Counted from the first letter of the stretch, positions 20,854 through 32,785 are shown. The stretch: 64,000 nucleotides of DNA from Cepaea nemoralis (GCA_014155875.1 JACEFZ010026865.1:326501-390500), one strand, 5' to 3'. Notes: generated by a model from the sequence alone, not told the origin. A program made the numbers and translations.

Positions 20854-23363
20854 TGATGGACACCACTTTGTATGACCGTGATTGGGGAGTTGTCAGTCTG
20901 GACAACGAAGTGAACACCCGCTAGAAATCGATGCAGCTTCCTCACCGCATAGATGACGCTAAGGGCTTCCAACTCTGATATGGAATATCTGGACTCAGCA
21001 GGTGTGATCTTGCGGCTCACATTGCAAATCGGATGGAAGATGCCATCATAAAATTGGCCTAATACTGCAGCGATGGAGATCCTGCTGGCATCTGTCCTAA
21101 GATAATAAACGAGCCCAGGATTAGGCAGGCGGAGGATTGGTACATTACTAAATAGGATTTTCAATTTTGACAATGCAGAAATTAATAATGCATCTTTGAC
21201 ATCTAATTTTACAGATGCTTTTAAAACATTTGAAAAAACACTTGTAATTTCTGCTAAGTTTGGTATAAACTTGCTATAGTAATTTACTAAACCCAAAAGG
21301 CTTCTGACCTGCTTTTTTGTTGTAGGCATGGTCAGGTTCATAATTTTGGTAATAATTCTATTGTCAGTTTTAAGTTGACCTTGTGAAATGACATGACCCA
21401 AAAAATCAATTTCTTGTAGGCCCAATTCGACTTTGCTCGGTTTGACAGTGAGACCGAAGAGTCGCAACCTATCGAAGACATGTCTTAGTTTCAGTAAGTG
21501 TGTTGTCCAGTCATCTGTACGGACACATATATCATCTATATACGTCACTGTATTCGTCACTCCATGAAGTAGATCCCTTGTTAAGCGTACGAAAGTGGCA
21601 GGAGCGTTTCGAAGTCCGAAAGGAAGAAAATGCCACTCGTAAAGTCCTAAAGGTGTTGAAAAAGCAGTAAGATGAATGGATTGAGTCTGCATAGGGACTT
21701 GCCAATATCCCTTAGTCAGATCTAATTTAGAAAAGATTTTGGAGGTGGACATGTCAAGAATAAGATCTTCGCAGGAAGGAATTGGTTCTGCGTCGATCTT
21801 AGTGACGTTGTTGAGTTTTCTATAGTCCACACACAAACGAATTGTGGAGTCTTTTTTCTTAACAAGGACTATTGGAAAGGAGTACTCAGGTGTAGATTTC
21901 TGAATGATCCCACTAGCTTCTAAATTAAGAATTTCCTTATTCAGATTTTCTCTATAGCTGAGTGGGATAGAGTACGGCCTGCATTTTATAGGCTTAGAGT
22001 ACGAACGAAGAATGGAGTGCTCGATTCTGTCCGTCCTACCTGGAATGTCAGAAAATATGTCTTTATACTCTGTCACTAATTCTATTAATTGTCGTCGTTG
22101 ACCGTCTGTTAGTCCCTGTTCTATCCGTATGCTATCCAATGTTGCAGTCTTGTCTACAATGGGAACAGGTAGTTCCATTCCATCGTCGTCTACCTGATTC
22201 AGTACGGTAGTGGTGCTAAGTGCGTATTCTGTATTCTCATTAAGTGTATGCATTTCATCGGATTTGCCAGTCTCGCTAACTAGTGTAGTTGCGTTGTGTA
22301 CGTCTGTCGTCTCATCACTAGGTGTGGGTGCACTGTGTTCGTCTGTCTCTACTTCTGTCTCTTGTCGTGAAAAGTAAGGTTTCAACATGTTGACATGGAA
22401 TATCTTTAAGTTTCCGTTTATTGATATTTCATAGTCAACATCTGAAAGTTTTTGTATCACCTTGAAAGGCCCTTGCCATGAAGTTACATTTTTATTATGC
22501 TTGTCTGGTAGTAGCACCATTACGTCTTGATCAGTTTCAAGTGTTATGGGTGTAGCACTTTTGTTAGGACTGTGATGTTCGAGGATATCTGCACTGTTCA
22601 CTGGAGTGAAACCATTCTTCTCCTCCCAGGCAGATATTTCTTCATCTGTACAGTGCCTTAGCTGGGGTAGACACCCAAGAATTAACTCAGTACACGGGTT
22701 GTCTAGTATTGCACAAGTAAAGGTACCCGAAAGGAACGGGGTGTTTATACGGGCTCTTGCCAGAGGATAGGTTTCTATATTACCAGAGAAAGTCCGGCAT
22801 TTTACAGAGTCACCAGTATAATCCTTTGGATTGACAAGTTCCTTTTTCACACCAATAATAGAGCTCCCACTGTCAAGCAGACATCGGCATGGCTTCCCAT
22901 TGACCATTGCAGAGTGAAACAATAGATTGCCTCTGGAGGCTATAATTGCATTTGCATTCTCTACAGAGGATGTTACAATATGCCCACATGTAAGTTTGCC
23001 GTCTGCATGAAATTGGTGACATTGGTCACAATTGTCAAAGCTTAATACATCATTCACACAACACACATCTTCAGATTGCTTAAAAGGTAATACGTTTTCA
23101 ACTTCACACTCAGAGTCACTACCACTATCAGAAGATGTATCAATCAAAATAGCATTGTTGGCTTTCATACGTTGGCGGCCCAGGCACTTATTTGAATAAT
23201 GGCCGTAGCTGGAACAAAAGAAGCATTTGACTGCACGCCTGTATGCAGTTCTTTTGTTTTGTTGCTTCTTAATGACATTCTCAAGATGTGCCGGATAGTT
23301 AGGCGATTTGTCACACATAGAATAAGTGTCATGCAAAAGTTGACAGTAGATACATTTTGACAC
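20854..23363 (-). CDS. Outer element pol without integrase core: protease, RT, RNase H
   Basis: The minus-strand frame runs from 23363 (about 840 codons, the last few inside the inner LTR). Order: CIYC-type knuckle (4-17); CCHC at 47-60; aspartic protease DSG at 164-166 with LILG near 227; then directly the integrase C-terminal GPF motif (298-300) and FHVNMLKPY; RT with KLDLTKGYWQV near 546 and YIDD at 608-611; RNase H with D758, E799 and D824. The integrase HHCC and DDE regions present in the inner element are missing, yet the frame stays open. RNase H is cut by the inner insertion and resumes at 13041. Confidence 0.93.
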
Positions 23364-23418
23364 TTTCTTATCTTTGTTGTCGACTTTATGAAATGGTTTT
23401 CTATTACTCTGATAGTTA

Positions 23419-24497
23419 TTAGGTTGGTCTTTTACAAAAGAAACTTATTTCAGAGTTGCTATCTAAAGTCTTAAAAATATCTCTATTTGAAGAAAAATAT
23501 GCAGAGCCTTTCTTTTCAAATTGTTCTATGGTCTCAATGTCTGACTGCTGCAGGAATTTAGCAAAAGGAGATGGCATAGTGGATATGACTTTATCCATGG
23601 CTATTAGATTTTTAAGTCTATCAAAGTCTTTTCCTATGTTAGCTGCATTAAGCCACCTATTTAGTACACTTTGGACATTTGAGACGTAATCAATGAAAGT
23701 CTCACTAGGTTTTGGTTTTAAATTTGCGAACTGAACCTGATACCCAGGGGCATCAAGTAAAAAGTGTTGCATTATCCTATCATGGATGTACTGATAGTTA
23801 GATCTAAGATCAGTTGGTATAGATTCTATTACTTTAAGGGGCTCACCACTCAGGTTCTTCATATATATCATAGCCCACATCTCTATTGGAACTTGGTGGT
23901 ATTTAAACTGATACTCGACATTTTCTGTCCAGGCTGATATGGAATCTTCTTTACAGAATGGTTTGATAATATTTTTGTATTTATTGAACTTATTTTCTTC
24001 TTGTTGACTTTTTAATTTAGTAGCAGAGATCTCTACGTGTGAGTCTACATCCATACCTTTCATCTTTAACTGTGTCTCTGATTCTACTTGTATTTGTTTT
24101 TCCTTAACTCTTGCCATTTCATCTATCTCTCTTTGTTTTATTTCTAAGTCTTTTTGTTTTAATTCTTTCTCCTGATCTAGTTGCTTTTGTTTCAATTCTT
24201 TCTCCTGATCTAGTTGCTTTTGTTTCAATTCTTTTTCCTGATCTAGTTGCTTTAGCTTAATATCCTTATCATGTTCTAACTGTTTCTGTTTAATTTCTAA
24301 TTCTTTTTGTTTTGTTATCTCAGTTAGTTCTGCAATCTCCTTTTTGTGTTGTCTTTCCTGTTCTCTTTCTTGTGCGCGTTCCTCTCTCTCTCAGCATCTT
24401 TTGCTTCCTTAAATTTTTGATCAGCATATTGTTCTAGCTCCTTTCCTGTGTATTCCAACTCTTTACCTGCTTTTATGAAATCAGCTAAAGTAGCCAT
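23419..24497 (-). CDS. Outer element gag (with frameshifts)
   Basis: It starts at a minus-strand ATG at 24497 (MATLADFIKAGKELEYTGKE), homologous to the inner Gag start. A slip in a GAGAGAG run near 24390 shifts the frame; a long open frame continues from about 24360 to 23419. It encodes repeated Lys/Gln/Glu heptads (KQKQLDQEKEL repeated), then a capsid-like domain with LSGEPLKVIES, IHDRIMQHFLLDAPGY and FIDYVSNVQS. A second shift near 23440 separates it from the zinc-knuckle/pol frame at 23363. Confidence 0.85.
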
Positions 24498-25712
24498 GTT
24501 GTTGGGTAATTAGATCGTGTTTTGACAGGCACTCGAATATGTATTCACTTATTTATCTTAGATAAGGCTTATTTATCTTAGATATGTTATGTTCTCTATT
24601 CCCTGAGCACTACAAACCGCACTGCCAGTTTATAACCTGGAAAAATTTTTTTCCCCGAAAAACAGAGCACAAAAATATGCTAATGCATCACAAGCTGAAA
24701 AAGAGATGCATTATTAATCACATTGCATGCCAAATACGTAGGATATACTCATCTTCACGTTGTAGAAAATCAGGTACAATCGTTTGGTCACTCAGGTGCA
24801 ATCGTTTGGCATTGCGGCATACACACGAGTTAATTTTTTACTCAGCTGTTGTTCACCCTGGTTCACAAGAGCAGCAACAATTAACAAATTGCAAACGACA
24901 TATTATTTTTGACAAATTGGTACAATGACAATGACATGCCCCCGGACAAATACAATGTATTTAAATTAATATTAATTGTCAATGTCCTGTCTTCGTTCTA
25001 ACGTTTTATGCCTTTTGTTCCTAACCTAGTTTAATCTATGGAAGTGTTGTGCAGACCAAGTCTAATTTGCATAGCCGAAAGTAGTGCCATCGCGACGGTA
25101 AACAAATAGAAAAAGTATGAAAAAAAATCAATAACTGCTTTGAAATAAATATAAATGTAATAATAATGTGTAAATAAATAAATATATTCAATTACTACCT
25201 TAAATAAACAAATAATAGTTACTATAAAGCACAGATTCAGGCGGGCAGCAGCTTGGCGATTTGTAAACAATCAGATGCTGAATGCGAATGGCGTAAAACA
25301 ACTGCTTGTCAATCGAAATACGTCAGAGGCGCAGCGCTATTTTTAGCTTGCAAAAATCGATAATGTCGCCGGCTTGTGTATCGCTCCGCCATGAATCATA
25401 TTGGATAATTATTCATAAACAAATAAGTAAATACATAATTAAATGAAAGAAAATAATAATATCAATACTTACAACTTTGAAGAACACATGAATATAAGTA
25501 CACAATATTTCAATACCCACAAATAAACATTATTCTGTCACTATAGGCACAGCTCAGCTCACAACTTGTTCTAGTCTGCACACGTCATCAGTCACTGACA
25601 CAAATTAAACCTTGTAATTCACTACTTGTAACCTTAGTCTAGAGCCGTGGGTGAGTGTATTAGCTTGAACTTTCGTCCAAGCCCCACTTCTGACACCACG
25701 TTAATCCTAGCC
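24498..25712 (-). other. Outer element leader and candidate primer binding site
   Basis: Untranslated leader on the minus strand between the 5' LTR and gag. On the minus strand, TGGTGTCAGAAGTGGG begins about 14 bases inside the LTR border (around 25683-25698). It is one mismatch from the complement of a typical animal tRNA-Leu 3' end, so it is a candidate primer binding site. No coding domain was found in the remaining 1.2 kb. Confidence 0.55.
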
Positions 25713-26332
25713 TGTCAACAACCGTTGTTTCAGGCATCATAGGATTCTTCTCTCGCACCACACAAGGAACTTGCAAGTCGTGTGAGAGGAAATGGATGAT
25801 ACATTTTATTGCCGTTGGCTCTGTACATTTACAAAACAGTCGCTATCAAATCACACACAAAGCCACAGAATTGCCTATCACTAGTTTCCTAACCCTATTG
25901 CTAATATCTATCTATTTGGCTACAGAAAAACCCCTATCGACACTAAACGGTGCACTCGCTACGAAGTCAGTCCCCAGTCTGACTTTCCTACACGCGTGGC
26001 TACACAGCACGCGGAAGGACCTTGTACGTCCTTCGGCTTTTTGCGTGCTATCACACTCAGCACGCGTATAGCAGCCGTTTCCTATTGAGTGGCAATCCCT
26101 ATTCTCCGTGGCTATCACGTAGGCGTGATTCTGTCGTGACCAGAGTGCTAACTATCTGGTCGACGCCTCCGTGTCTCATGAGAGAACTAGTTAATAGTCC
26201 CCCTTCCTATCACCTACCCTGCCCTCATATCGGGGCACTGTGTTACCTCTAATCTACTTGAGGTTGACCACTCTTCCCGGTGGTCTTCTATCTTGAGGCA
26301 GACCTCAGATCCCTATCCTTCAGTCTTTGACA
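25713..26332 (-). repeat. Outer element LTR, right copy (5' LTR)
   Basis: 620 bp, TGTCAACAAC...TTTGACA, near-identical to 10049-10668. It is followed at once by the CTGAC duplication and the resumed 38-bp minisatellite. Confidence 0.95.
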
Positions 26333-26935
26333 CTGACCTACTTAAGGTGTTTAAATGGGTCCTTGAATGACTGACCTACTTAAGATGTGTAAATGGGTCA
26401 TTGAATGACTGACCTACTTAAGGTGTGTAAATGTGTCCTTGAATGACTGTCCTACTTAAGGTGTGTAAATGGGTCCTTGAGTGACTGACCTACTTAAGGT
26501 GTGAAATTGGGTCCTTGAATGACTGGCCTACTTAAGATGTGTAAATGGGTCCTTGAATGACTGGCCTTCTTAAGATGTGTAAATGGGTCCTTGAATGACT
26601 GTCCTACTTAAGGTGTGTAAATGGGTCCTTGAATGACTGACCTACTTAAGGTGTGTAAATGGGTCCTTGAATGACTGGCCTACTTAAGATGTGTAAATGG
26701 GTCCTTGAATGACTGGCCTACTTAAGGTGTGTAAATGCGTCCTTGAATGACTGACCTACTTAAGGTGTGTAAATGCATCCTTGAATGACTAACCTATTTA
26801 AGATGTGTAAACAGGTCCTTTAATGACTGACCTACTAAACCAAACTTGAATGACTGACCTACTAAACCAAACTTGAATGACTGACCTACTAAACCAAACT
26901 TGAATGACTGACCTACTTAAACCAAACTGGAGCCA
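26333..26935. repeat. 38-bp minisatellite, right part
   Basis: Continuation of the array at 9445-10048 (TGACCTACTTAAGGTGTGTA units). The last units degenerate to a 24-bp form (ACTGACCTACTAAACCAAACTTGA) and end about 65 bases before the exon at 27000. Confidence 0.95.
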
Positions 26936-26999
26936 GTGAAGGCAGACAATGTCATATCAGGTCCAGTATTGGAAGTGATGTTGTTTCATGTTCTTCCAG

Positions 27000-27092
27000 G
27001 CTATCAAGGTGATGGGGTCAGTTGTAGGTACGTGGGAGCCTGTTCTGAGAACAACGGAGGTTGTCATCAACTAGCTACATGCTCTGAGACAA
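27000..27092 (+). CDS. CUBN: Cubilin exon: EGF half
   Basis: The acceptor is TTCTTCCAG and the donor GTGAGT. It is a symmetric phase 1-1 exon of 93 nt. It completes the previous cbEGF (YQGDGVSC) and encodes the first half of the next EGF, VGACSENNGGCHQLATC, finishing in SET before the junction. Intron 3 before it is 19.8 kb, mostly because of the retrotransposon. Confidence 0.92.
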
Positions 27093-27227
27093 GTGAGTAT
27101 CATCAGCTTCATCATCATTGTGACCACCTAACTTCTATAACACTTTTAAAGTTTTCATGTGAAGACCCCTCATATGTTCTTTAGTAAATATATGTCACAT
27201 AATTTTGGTACATACAATTTCTTTCAG

Positions 27228-27358
27228 GTGGGTATGGAATAATTTGCTCATGCCATGATGGCTATCTTGGGTCAGGAGTAGGTCCCAATGGTTGCCAGGA
27301 ACAGCATCATGCTGGTGCTTGTGCTTCGAACCCGTGTGACAATGGGGGTGTGTGCACG
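27228..27358 (+). CDS. CUBN: Cubilin exon: EGF end and start of next EGF
   Basis: The acceptor is TTTCTTTCAG and the donor GTACGT. Phase 1 in, phase 0 out. It encodes GYGIICSCHDGYLGSG, NGC, and then the first half of the next EGF, AGACASNPCDNGGVCT. The intron before it is only 135 bp, the shortest in the window. Confidence 0.92.
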
Positions 27359-27389
27359 GTACGTTTCAATGTTATCACTGCCACCATCA

Positions 27390-27990
27390 CCACTTTCACT
27401 CTCTCTCTTGTAGCCTGTCTCTGTTCCTCTGTCTGTCTGTCTCTCCCCTCTCTCTGTCTCTCCCCTCTGTCTGTATGTGTTCCTATCTCTCTCTCTGTCT
27501 CCCTCCCTGTCTGTCTCTTTCACTCTGCATTTGACTGTCTCTTCCATCTCTCTGTAAGTCCCCCTCTCTCTGTCTCTGTTTCACTCTGTCTCTCTCCCTC
27601 TGTCTGTTTGTCTATCTCTTTATCTGTCTCTCTCTGCCTTCTTTTCCATCTCTTGCTGTCTGTCTCTGTCTCTCTGTCTGACTTAGTCATTCTTTCTGTG
27701 TCACTCCCTCTTATTGTTTCCCCATCTCTCTCTCTGTCACTGTCTCTTTGTCTCTTCCCATCCCTCTCTGTCATTCCTTATTTGTCTCTCTGTCTATGTC
27801 TCTGCTTCTGTCTGTCTCTCTCTCTTTCTCCATGCCATCGCTTTGTCAACATCTATTTGTCTCTCCCCATCTCTCTGTTATTCTCTCTTTGTCAGTCTGT
27901 CTCTCACTGCTTCTGTGTCTTTTTCTGTCACTATCTCTCTTGTCTTTTTATATCTCTCTCTGTTTCCCTCTGCTTATCTCTCTCCATCAT
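27390..27990. repeat. Degenerate (CTCT/CTGT)n pyrimidine tract
   Basis: About 600 bp of TCTCTGTCTCTC-type microsatellite, starting some 30 bases after the donor at 27359. Long open frames within it are low-complexity Ser/Leu/Cys strings and are not genes. Confidence 0.9.
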
Positions 27991-28009
27991 TTGAGCCTTG
28001 AAAAATGAA

Positions 28010-28605
28010 CTCATCTAATGGAAGAGGTTGGTTTACAGACAATTCTCCCAACCCAGTACAAAAGGGAACCCATTTGTTGGAATAGGTTGGTGTAGAGACT
28101 ATTCTCCCAACCCAGTACAAAAGGGAACCCATCTAATGGAAGAGGTTGGTGTACAGACTATTCTCCTAACCCAGTACAAAAAGGGAACCCATCTAATGGA
28201 AGAGGTTGGTGTAAAGACTATTCTCCCAACCCAGTACAAAAAGGGAACCCATCTAATGGAAGGGGTTGGTGTAAAGACTATTCTCCTAACCCAGTACAAA
28301 AAAGGAGCCCATCTATTGGAAGAGGTTGTTGTAAAGACTATTCTCCTAACCCAGTACAAAAAAGGAGCCCATCTATTGGAAGAGGTTGGTGTAAAGACTA
28401 TTCTCCCAACCCAGAACAAAAGGGAACCCATCTAATGGAAGAGGTTGGTGTACAGACTATTCTCTCAACCCAGTACAAAAGGGAACCCATTTAATGGAAG
28501 AGGTTGGTGTACAGACTATTCTCCCAACCCAGTACAGAAGGGGGAACTCATCTAATGGAAGAGGTTGGTGTACAGACTATTCTCCCAACCCAGTACAAAA
28601 AGCAT
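28010..28605. repeat. ~60-bp minisatellite, about 10 copies
   Basis: The unit contains GGAAGAGGTTGGTGTACAGA, CTATTCTCCCAACCCAGTAC and AAAGGGAACCCATCTAAT (59-60 bp). Non-coding. Confidence 0.93.
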
Positions 28606-28729
28606 CAGCTCTACAGGGACCGGGGTGAAGAGCTCACCTTCCCCTCTCAAAGCCCAGCAACCAGCGGGGTGTGCAAGACCGGAACTGAAACCCCACATCT
28701 GCACAGAGGCACATTAGGCAGTAACCAAG

Positions 28730-30350
28730 TCATGGTTCCACACACCACACACAGATAGACTAGTACCAGTCATGGTTCCACACACCACACAGACAGGCTG
28801 GTACCAGTCATGGTTCCACACACCACACACAGACAGGCTGGTATCAGTCGTGGTTCCACACACCACACACAGACAGGCTGGTATCAGTCATGGTTCCACA
28901 CACCACACACAGACAGGCTGGTATCAGTCATGGTTCCACACACCACACACAGACAGGCTGGTATCAGTCGTCGTTCCACACACCACACAGACAGGCTGGT
29001 ATCAGTCGTTCCACACACCACACAGACAGGCAGTAACCCAGTCATGGTTCCACACACCACACACAGACAGGCTGTTACCAGTCATTATTCCACACACCAC
29101 ACACAGACAGGCTGGTATCAGTCGTCGTTCCACACACAGACAGGCTGGTATCAGTCATGGTTCCACACACCACACACAGACAGGCAGTAACCCAGTCATG
29201 GTTCCACACACCACACACAGACAGGCTGTTACCAGTCATTATTCCACACACCACACACAGACAGGCTGGTATCAGTCGTGGTTCCACACACCACACACAG
29301 ACAGGCTGGTATCAGTCATGGTTCCACACACCATACACAGACAGGCAGTAACCCAGTCATGGCTCCACACACCACACACAGACAGGCTGTTACCAGTCAT
29401 TATTCCACACACCACACACAGACAGGCTGGTATCAGTCGTGGTTCCACACACCACACACAGACAGGCTGGTATCAGTCATGGTTCCACACACCACACACA
29501 GACAGGCAGTAACCCAGTCATGGTTCCACACACCACACACAGACAGGCTGGTATCAGTCATGGTTCCACACACCACACACAGACAGGCTGGTATCAGTCA
29601 TGGTTCCACACACCACACACAGACAGGCTGGTATCAGTCATCGTTCCACACACCACACACAGACAGGCTGGTATCAGTCGTCGTTCCACACACCACACAG
29701 ACAGGCTGGTATCAGTCGTTCCACACACCACACACAGACAGGCAGTAACCCAGTCATGGTTTCCACACACCACACACAGACAGGCTGTTACCAGTCATTA
29801 TTCCACACACCACACACAGACAGGCTGGTATCAGTCGTGGTTCCACACACCACACACAGACAGGCTGGTATCAGTCATGGTTCCACACACCACACACAGA
29901 CAGGCAGTAACCCAGTCATGGTTCCACACACCACACACAGACAGGCTGTTACCAGTCATTATTCCACACACCACACACAGACAGGCTGGTATCAGTCGTG
30001 GTTCCACACACCACACACAGACAGGCTGGTATCAGTCATGGTTCCACACACCACACACAGACAGGCAGTAACCCAGTCATGGTTCCACACACCACACACA
30101 GACAGGCTGTTACAGTCATTATTCCACACACCACACACAGACAGGCTGGTATCAGTCGTGGTTCCACACACCACACACAGACAGGCTGGTATCAGTCATG
30201 GTTCCACACACCACACACAGACAGGCAGTAACCCAGTCATGGTTCCACACACCACACACAGACAGGCTGTTACCAGTCATGATTCCACACACCACACACA
30301 GACAGGCTGATATCGGTCATGGTTCCACACACCACACACAGACTGGCTGT
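28730..30350. repeat. ~40-bp minisatellite, about 40 copies, with higher-order repeat
   Basis: The unit is about 40 bp: GGTTCCACACACCACACACA plus GACAGGCTGGTATCAGTCAT. Variants (GGCAGTAACCCAGTCATGG, GGCTGTTACCAGTCATTATT, GGCTGGTATCAGTCGTGG) recur in a fixed order about every 160-280 bp, so blocks of several units were amplified together. Open frames inside are by-products. Confidence 0.95.
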
Positions 30351-30475
30351 TACCAGGCCTAGGCTGGTCATGTCCTCCACAGGTTTCAGGTTTTTATTGC
30401 CACAGGCTCCATTTCCATGCCCACAATCAAATATCCAAGTTCAGATAAGAATGTTATTGTTCTGTCAATCCACAG

Positions 30476-30671
30476 CCTGTGGGAAGCACAGGGTTCACCT
30501 GTGCCTGTCGTCCCAGGTTTTCAGGACCCACATGCTCCAGGGTTGTCGATGCCTGTTTGAGCTATCCCTGTCAGAATGGTGGCACATGTGTCTCCCAGAC
30601 TCAAGCACCTGGCTACATTTGTCAGTGTACGGAAGATTTTACCGGCACCAACTGCCAGCTGCAACAACAAG
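30476..30671 (+). CDS. CUBN: Cubilin exon: last two EGF domains
   Basis: The acceptor is AATCCACAG and the donor GTATTG. Phase 0 in, phase 1 out, 196 nt. It completes one EGF (STGFTCACRPRFSGPTC) and encodes a whole EGF, VVDACLSYPCQNGGTCV then APGYICQCTEDFTGTNC, ending in a Gln-rich linker QLQQQ. The next exon starts the first CUB domain. Confidence 0.93.
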
Positions 30672-30689
30672 GTATTGTTTCATCCTTTG

Positions 30690-30990
30690 TATTGATTCCA
30701 GTCTGTTGTATTGATTCATGTGTGCTGTATAGATTCTTGTGTGCTGTATAGATTCCTGGGTGCTGTATTGATTCCTGTGTGCTGTATAGATTCTTGTGTG
30801 TTGTATTAATTTCTGTGTGCTGTATTAATTCCTGTGTGCTGTATAGAATCTTGTATGCTGTATTGATTCCTGTCTGTTGTATTGATTCCTAAGTGCTGTA
30901 TTAATTAATGTGTGCTGTATAGATTCTTGTGTGCTGTATAGATTCCTGGGTGCTGTATTGATTCCTGTGGGTTGTATTGATTCCTATGCA
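30690..30990. repeat. ~19-bp minisatellite after EGF exon
   Basis: Units read TGTGTGCTGTATAGATTCCT with TTAATT and CTGTTGTATT variants. It begins about 20 bases after the donor. Confidence 0.85.
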
Positions 30991-31218
30991 TTGATCGTTT
31001 TCGCAAGACATGCTTCCCATATTTAATATACAATTAATTGTTAGTTATTAGCTACCAGAGATGATAGCGATTGCACTGTGGGCTAGCTCATAGTTGATTA
31101 GTCTCCCAAGCTATAGAAGCAACTTTGAGCGTGGATTTTTGTAAAATGCTGGCAGTAATAAAACACAGTTGATATAATTTAGTGGATTGTGTTACACGTT
31201 TCGTCAAGCCTGTGGCTC

Positions 31219-31361
31219 TTCTTCTTCTTCTTCGTTCATCCGGAGTTTTTTTTCGGACGTGATTGCGTTGTGCCTGTCCACAGCAGAGCTGCGTTCTTGC
31301 GCCGATAGGCCGACACATCCGACTTCTGCGGGCATTTGTTGACCGGGTTAACCTACCCGGG
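31219..31361 (-). mobile_element. SINE-3, copy 1 (GAA tail), with target duplication
   Basis: The 13-bp duplication AAGCCTGTGGCTC flanks it at 31206-31218 and 31362-31374. On the minus strand it ends in (GAA)n. The body shares TTCATCCGGAGTTTTTTTTC, GTGATTGCGTTGTGCCTG and GCCGACACATCCGACTTCTG with 46971-47077. It is too short for a gene; a retroposed short element or a strongly 5'-truncated LINE tail. Confidence 0.8.
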
Positions 31362-31374
31362 AAGCCTGTGGCTC

Positions 31375-32575
31375 AGTACATCCATCTTACATTTTTTGGG
31401 TTTGCTTTCCCTAGCCTTTGACCATCCCCCTCTTCCCACAAGGCAGCAGGGTTGTGTATCACTTCATCTGGTCCCTAGCCCTTGACTTGTCTGACGTGGG
31501 TGATACCTTCCCATAGTTGCACTACCGTTAACATAGCTGAGGGGGTCACTGGAACACACAAGCCCCTCCACCACAACAAGAATACACAGCAAAGTTAAAA
31601 CAAAGAATAAATGCTAATAGTATAAGCAACATCATGTGAGGAATATTGATATATAACCCAGGGAGCCCATCCTACATTAGGTGTGTCCGGTAGATGATGG
31701 GATGTTGTAGTGGTTCTAAAGTTTAGCTGTGAATATATTGAATAATTGGCTGTGGACCAGCATTGGTGGTGGGCTGTGAGAGGAGGTGAGTTAGTTGGTA
31801 AAAAACACATCACAACTCTGACATGGCATTTATGGGCAAGAGGTGACACACATAACCTTTTCCCCCTGCTGAGTAAATAATTCTGGTTTGACTCCATTAG
31901 TAATTTTCTACAAACCATACACTGACCAGAGTAATAAAGTGGAAACCAGCATTGTGTTCTCTATAAAACTTGCTTCTCAACAGATTGGATTAAGTTAACA
32001 ACATTAATGGGGATTCCAGCGAAATCACCTCCTCCGATAGGAAGCATCATGTGCAACAGGTGATACCTGACTGTCGTGCAAATTAAATGTTAAAGATAGC
32101 TTACACATTAGTATATGGATTGTAAGAGTAATAATGCAAAATGGACAGCTGGAAAACATCAAGAATGAAATGTGTAGAATGAATGTCAATATGTTAAGTA
32201 TTAGTAAAATATTATGGTTAGGTGCACGAGAATAATATTTAGATAAATGAATTATTTACTCAGAAGAGAAGGAATTCAAATCAGGAGTAGGCTTAAATTT
32301 CAATCACCAGCGTGCAAAAACAAAGAGTATTGGTCAGTTTCAGAAAGGGTTATATTAGTGAAACTCCATGGCAAACCTCAGAATGTCAGGATAATACAGG
32401 CTATTCTCCAACAGATAGCACAGAAGTTTATAAAGATGTATTTCATAATGAGTTAGAAATGACTTTGGACCAGTGCAGAACATTTTAAATAACAGCGATA
32501 CCTGAAGGTCTCATTGCAAAAGCAAGTAAATGAGCCTTTTTTTTACATCTGGAGGCTTATTGGGTACAAAGTGAT
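31375..32575 (+). other. Intron sequence, nothing recognised
   Basis: No exon, RNA gene or transposon terminus was recognised. Short open frames have no domain. Confidence 0.45.
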
Positions 32576-32579
32576 GCTA

Positions 32580-32785
32580 ACCCCAGGTGTTATAGCTCAG
32601 CCAACACGTGATGTGGTCTGTATTACACTGGCTGTCTGACTTTCCTTGACATTGTGTGGTAGCCATTATAGGCTGAGTCAACCTGTAAGCCCAGGTCCAC
32701 TGTCACAATCTGCGTTGATGGGAAGTCAAACACATGATCACTGAATCAGCCAGCAAGTGAGCTAGCCGCTGCATGACTGCATCTT
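32580..32785 (-). mobile_element. SINE-2, minus copy
   Basis: On the minus strand the head reads CATGCAGCGGCTAGCTCACT followed by GTGATCATGTGTTTGACTTC, matching the A/B-box-like head at 7351-7403. The distal end GTTATAGCTCAGCCAACACG resembles the block at 63127-63160. Confidence 0.5.

Larger units (their letters stand above)
10049..26332 (-). mobile_element. Outer Ty3/gypsy-class LTR retrotransposon (GMR1-like), interrupted
   Basis: Two 620-bp direct LTRs (10049-10668 and 25713-26332) are flanked by the 5-bp duplication CTGAC (10044-10048 and 26333-26337). Coding is on the minus strand: gag from 24497 and pol from 23363, resuming at 13041 after the inner insertion (13042-20853). Without that insertion the element is about 8.5 kb. 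A polypurine tract abuts the LTR at 10672-10684 (minus strand). Five differences were counted between the LTRs, so it is young but older than the inner element. It lacks the integrase core and is presumably mobilised in trans. Confidence 0.93.

Noticed and set aside
27350..27994. 214-codon frame after an EGF exon
   Set aside because: Pyrimidine microsatellite in the intron; the exon ends at a good GTACGT donor at 27359.
28772..30310. Several 120-246-codon plus-strand frames rich in His/Thr
   Set aside because: Low-complexity translation of the 40-bp array in all frames.
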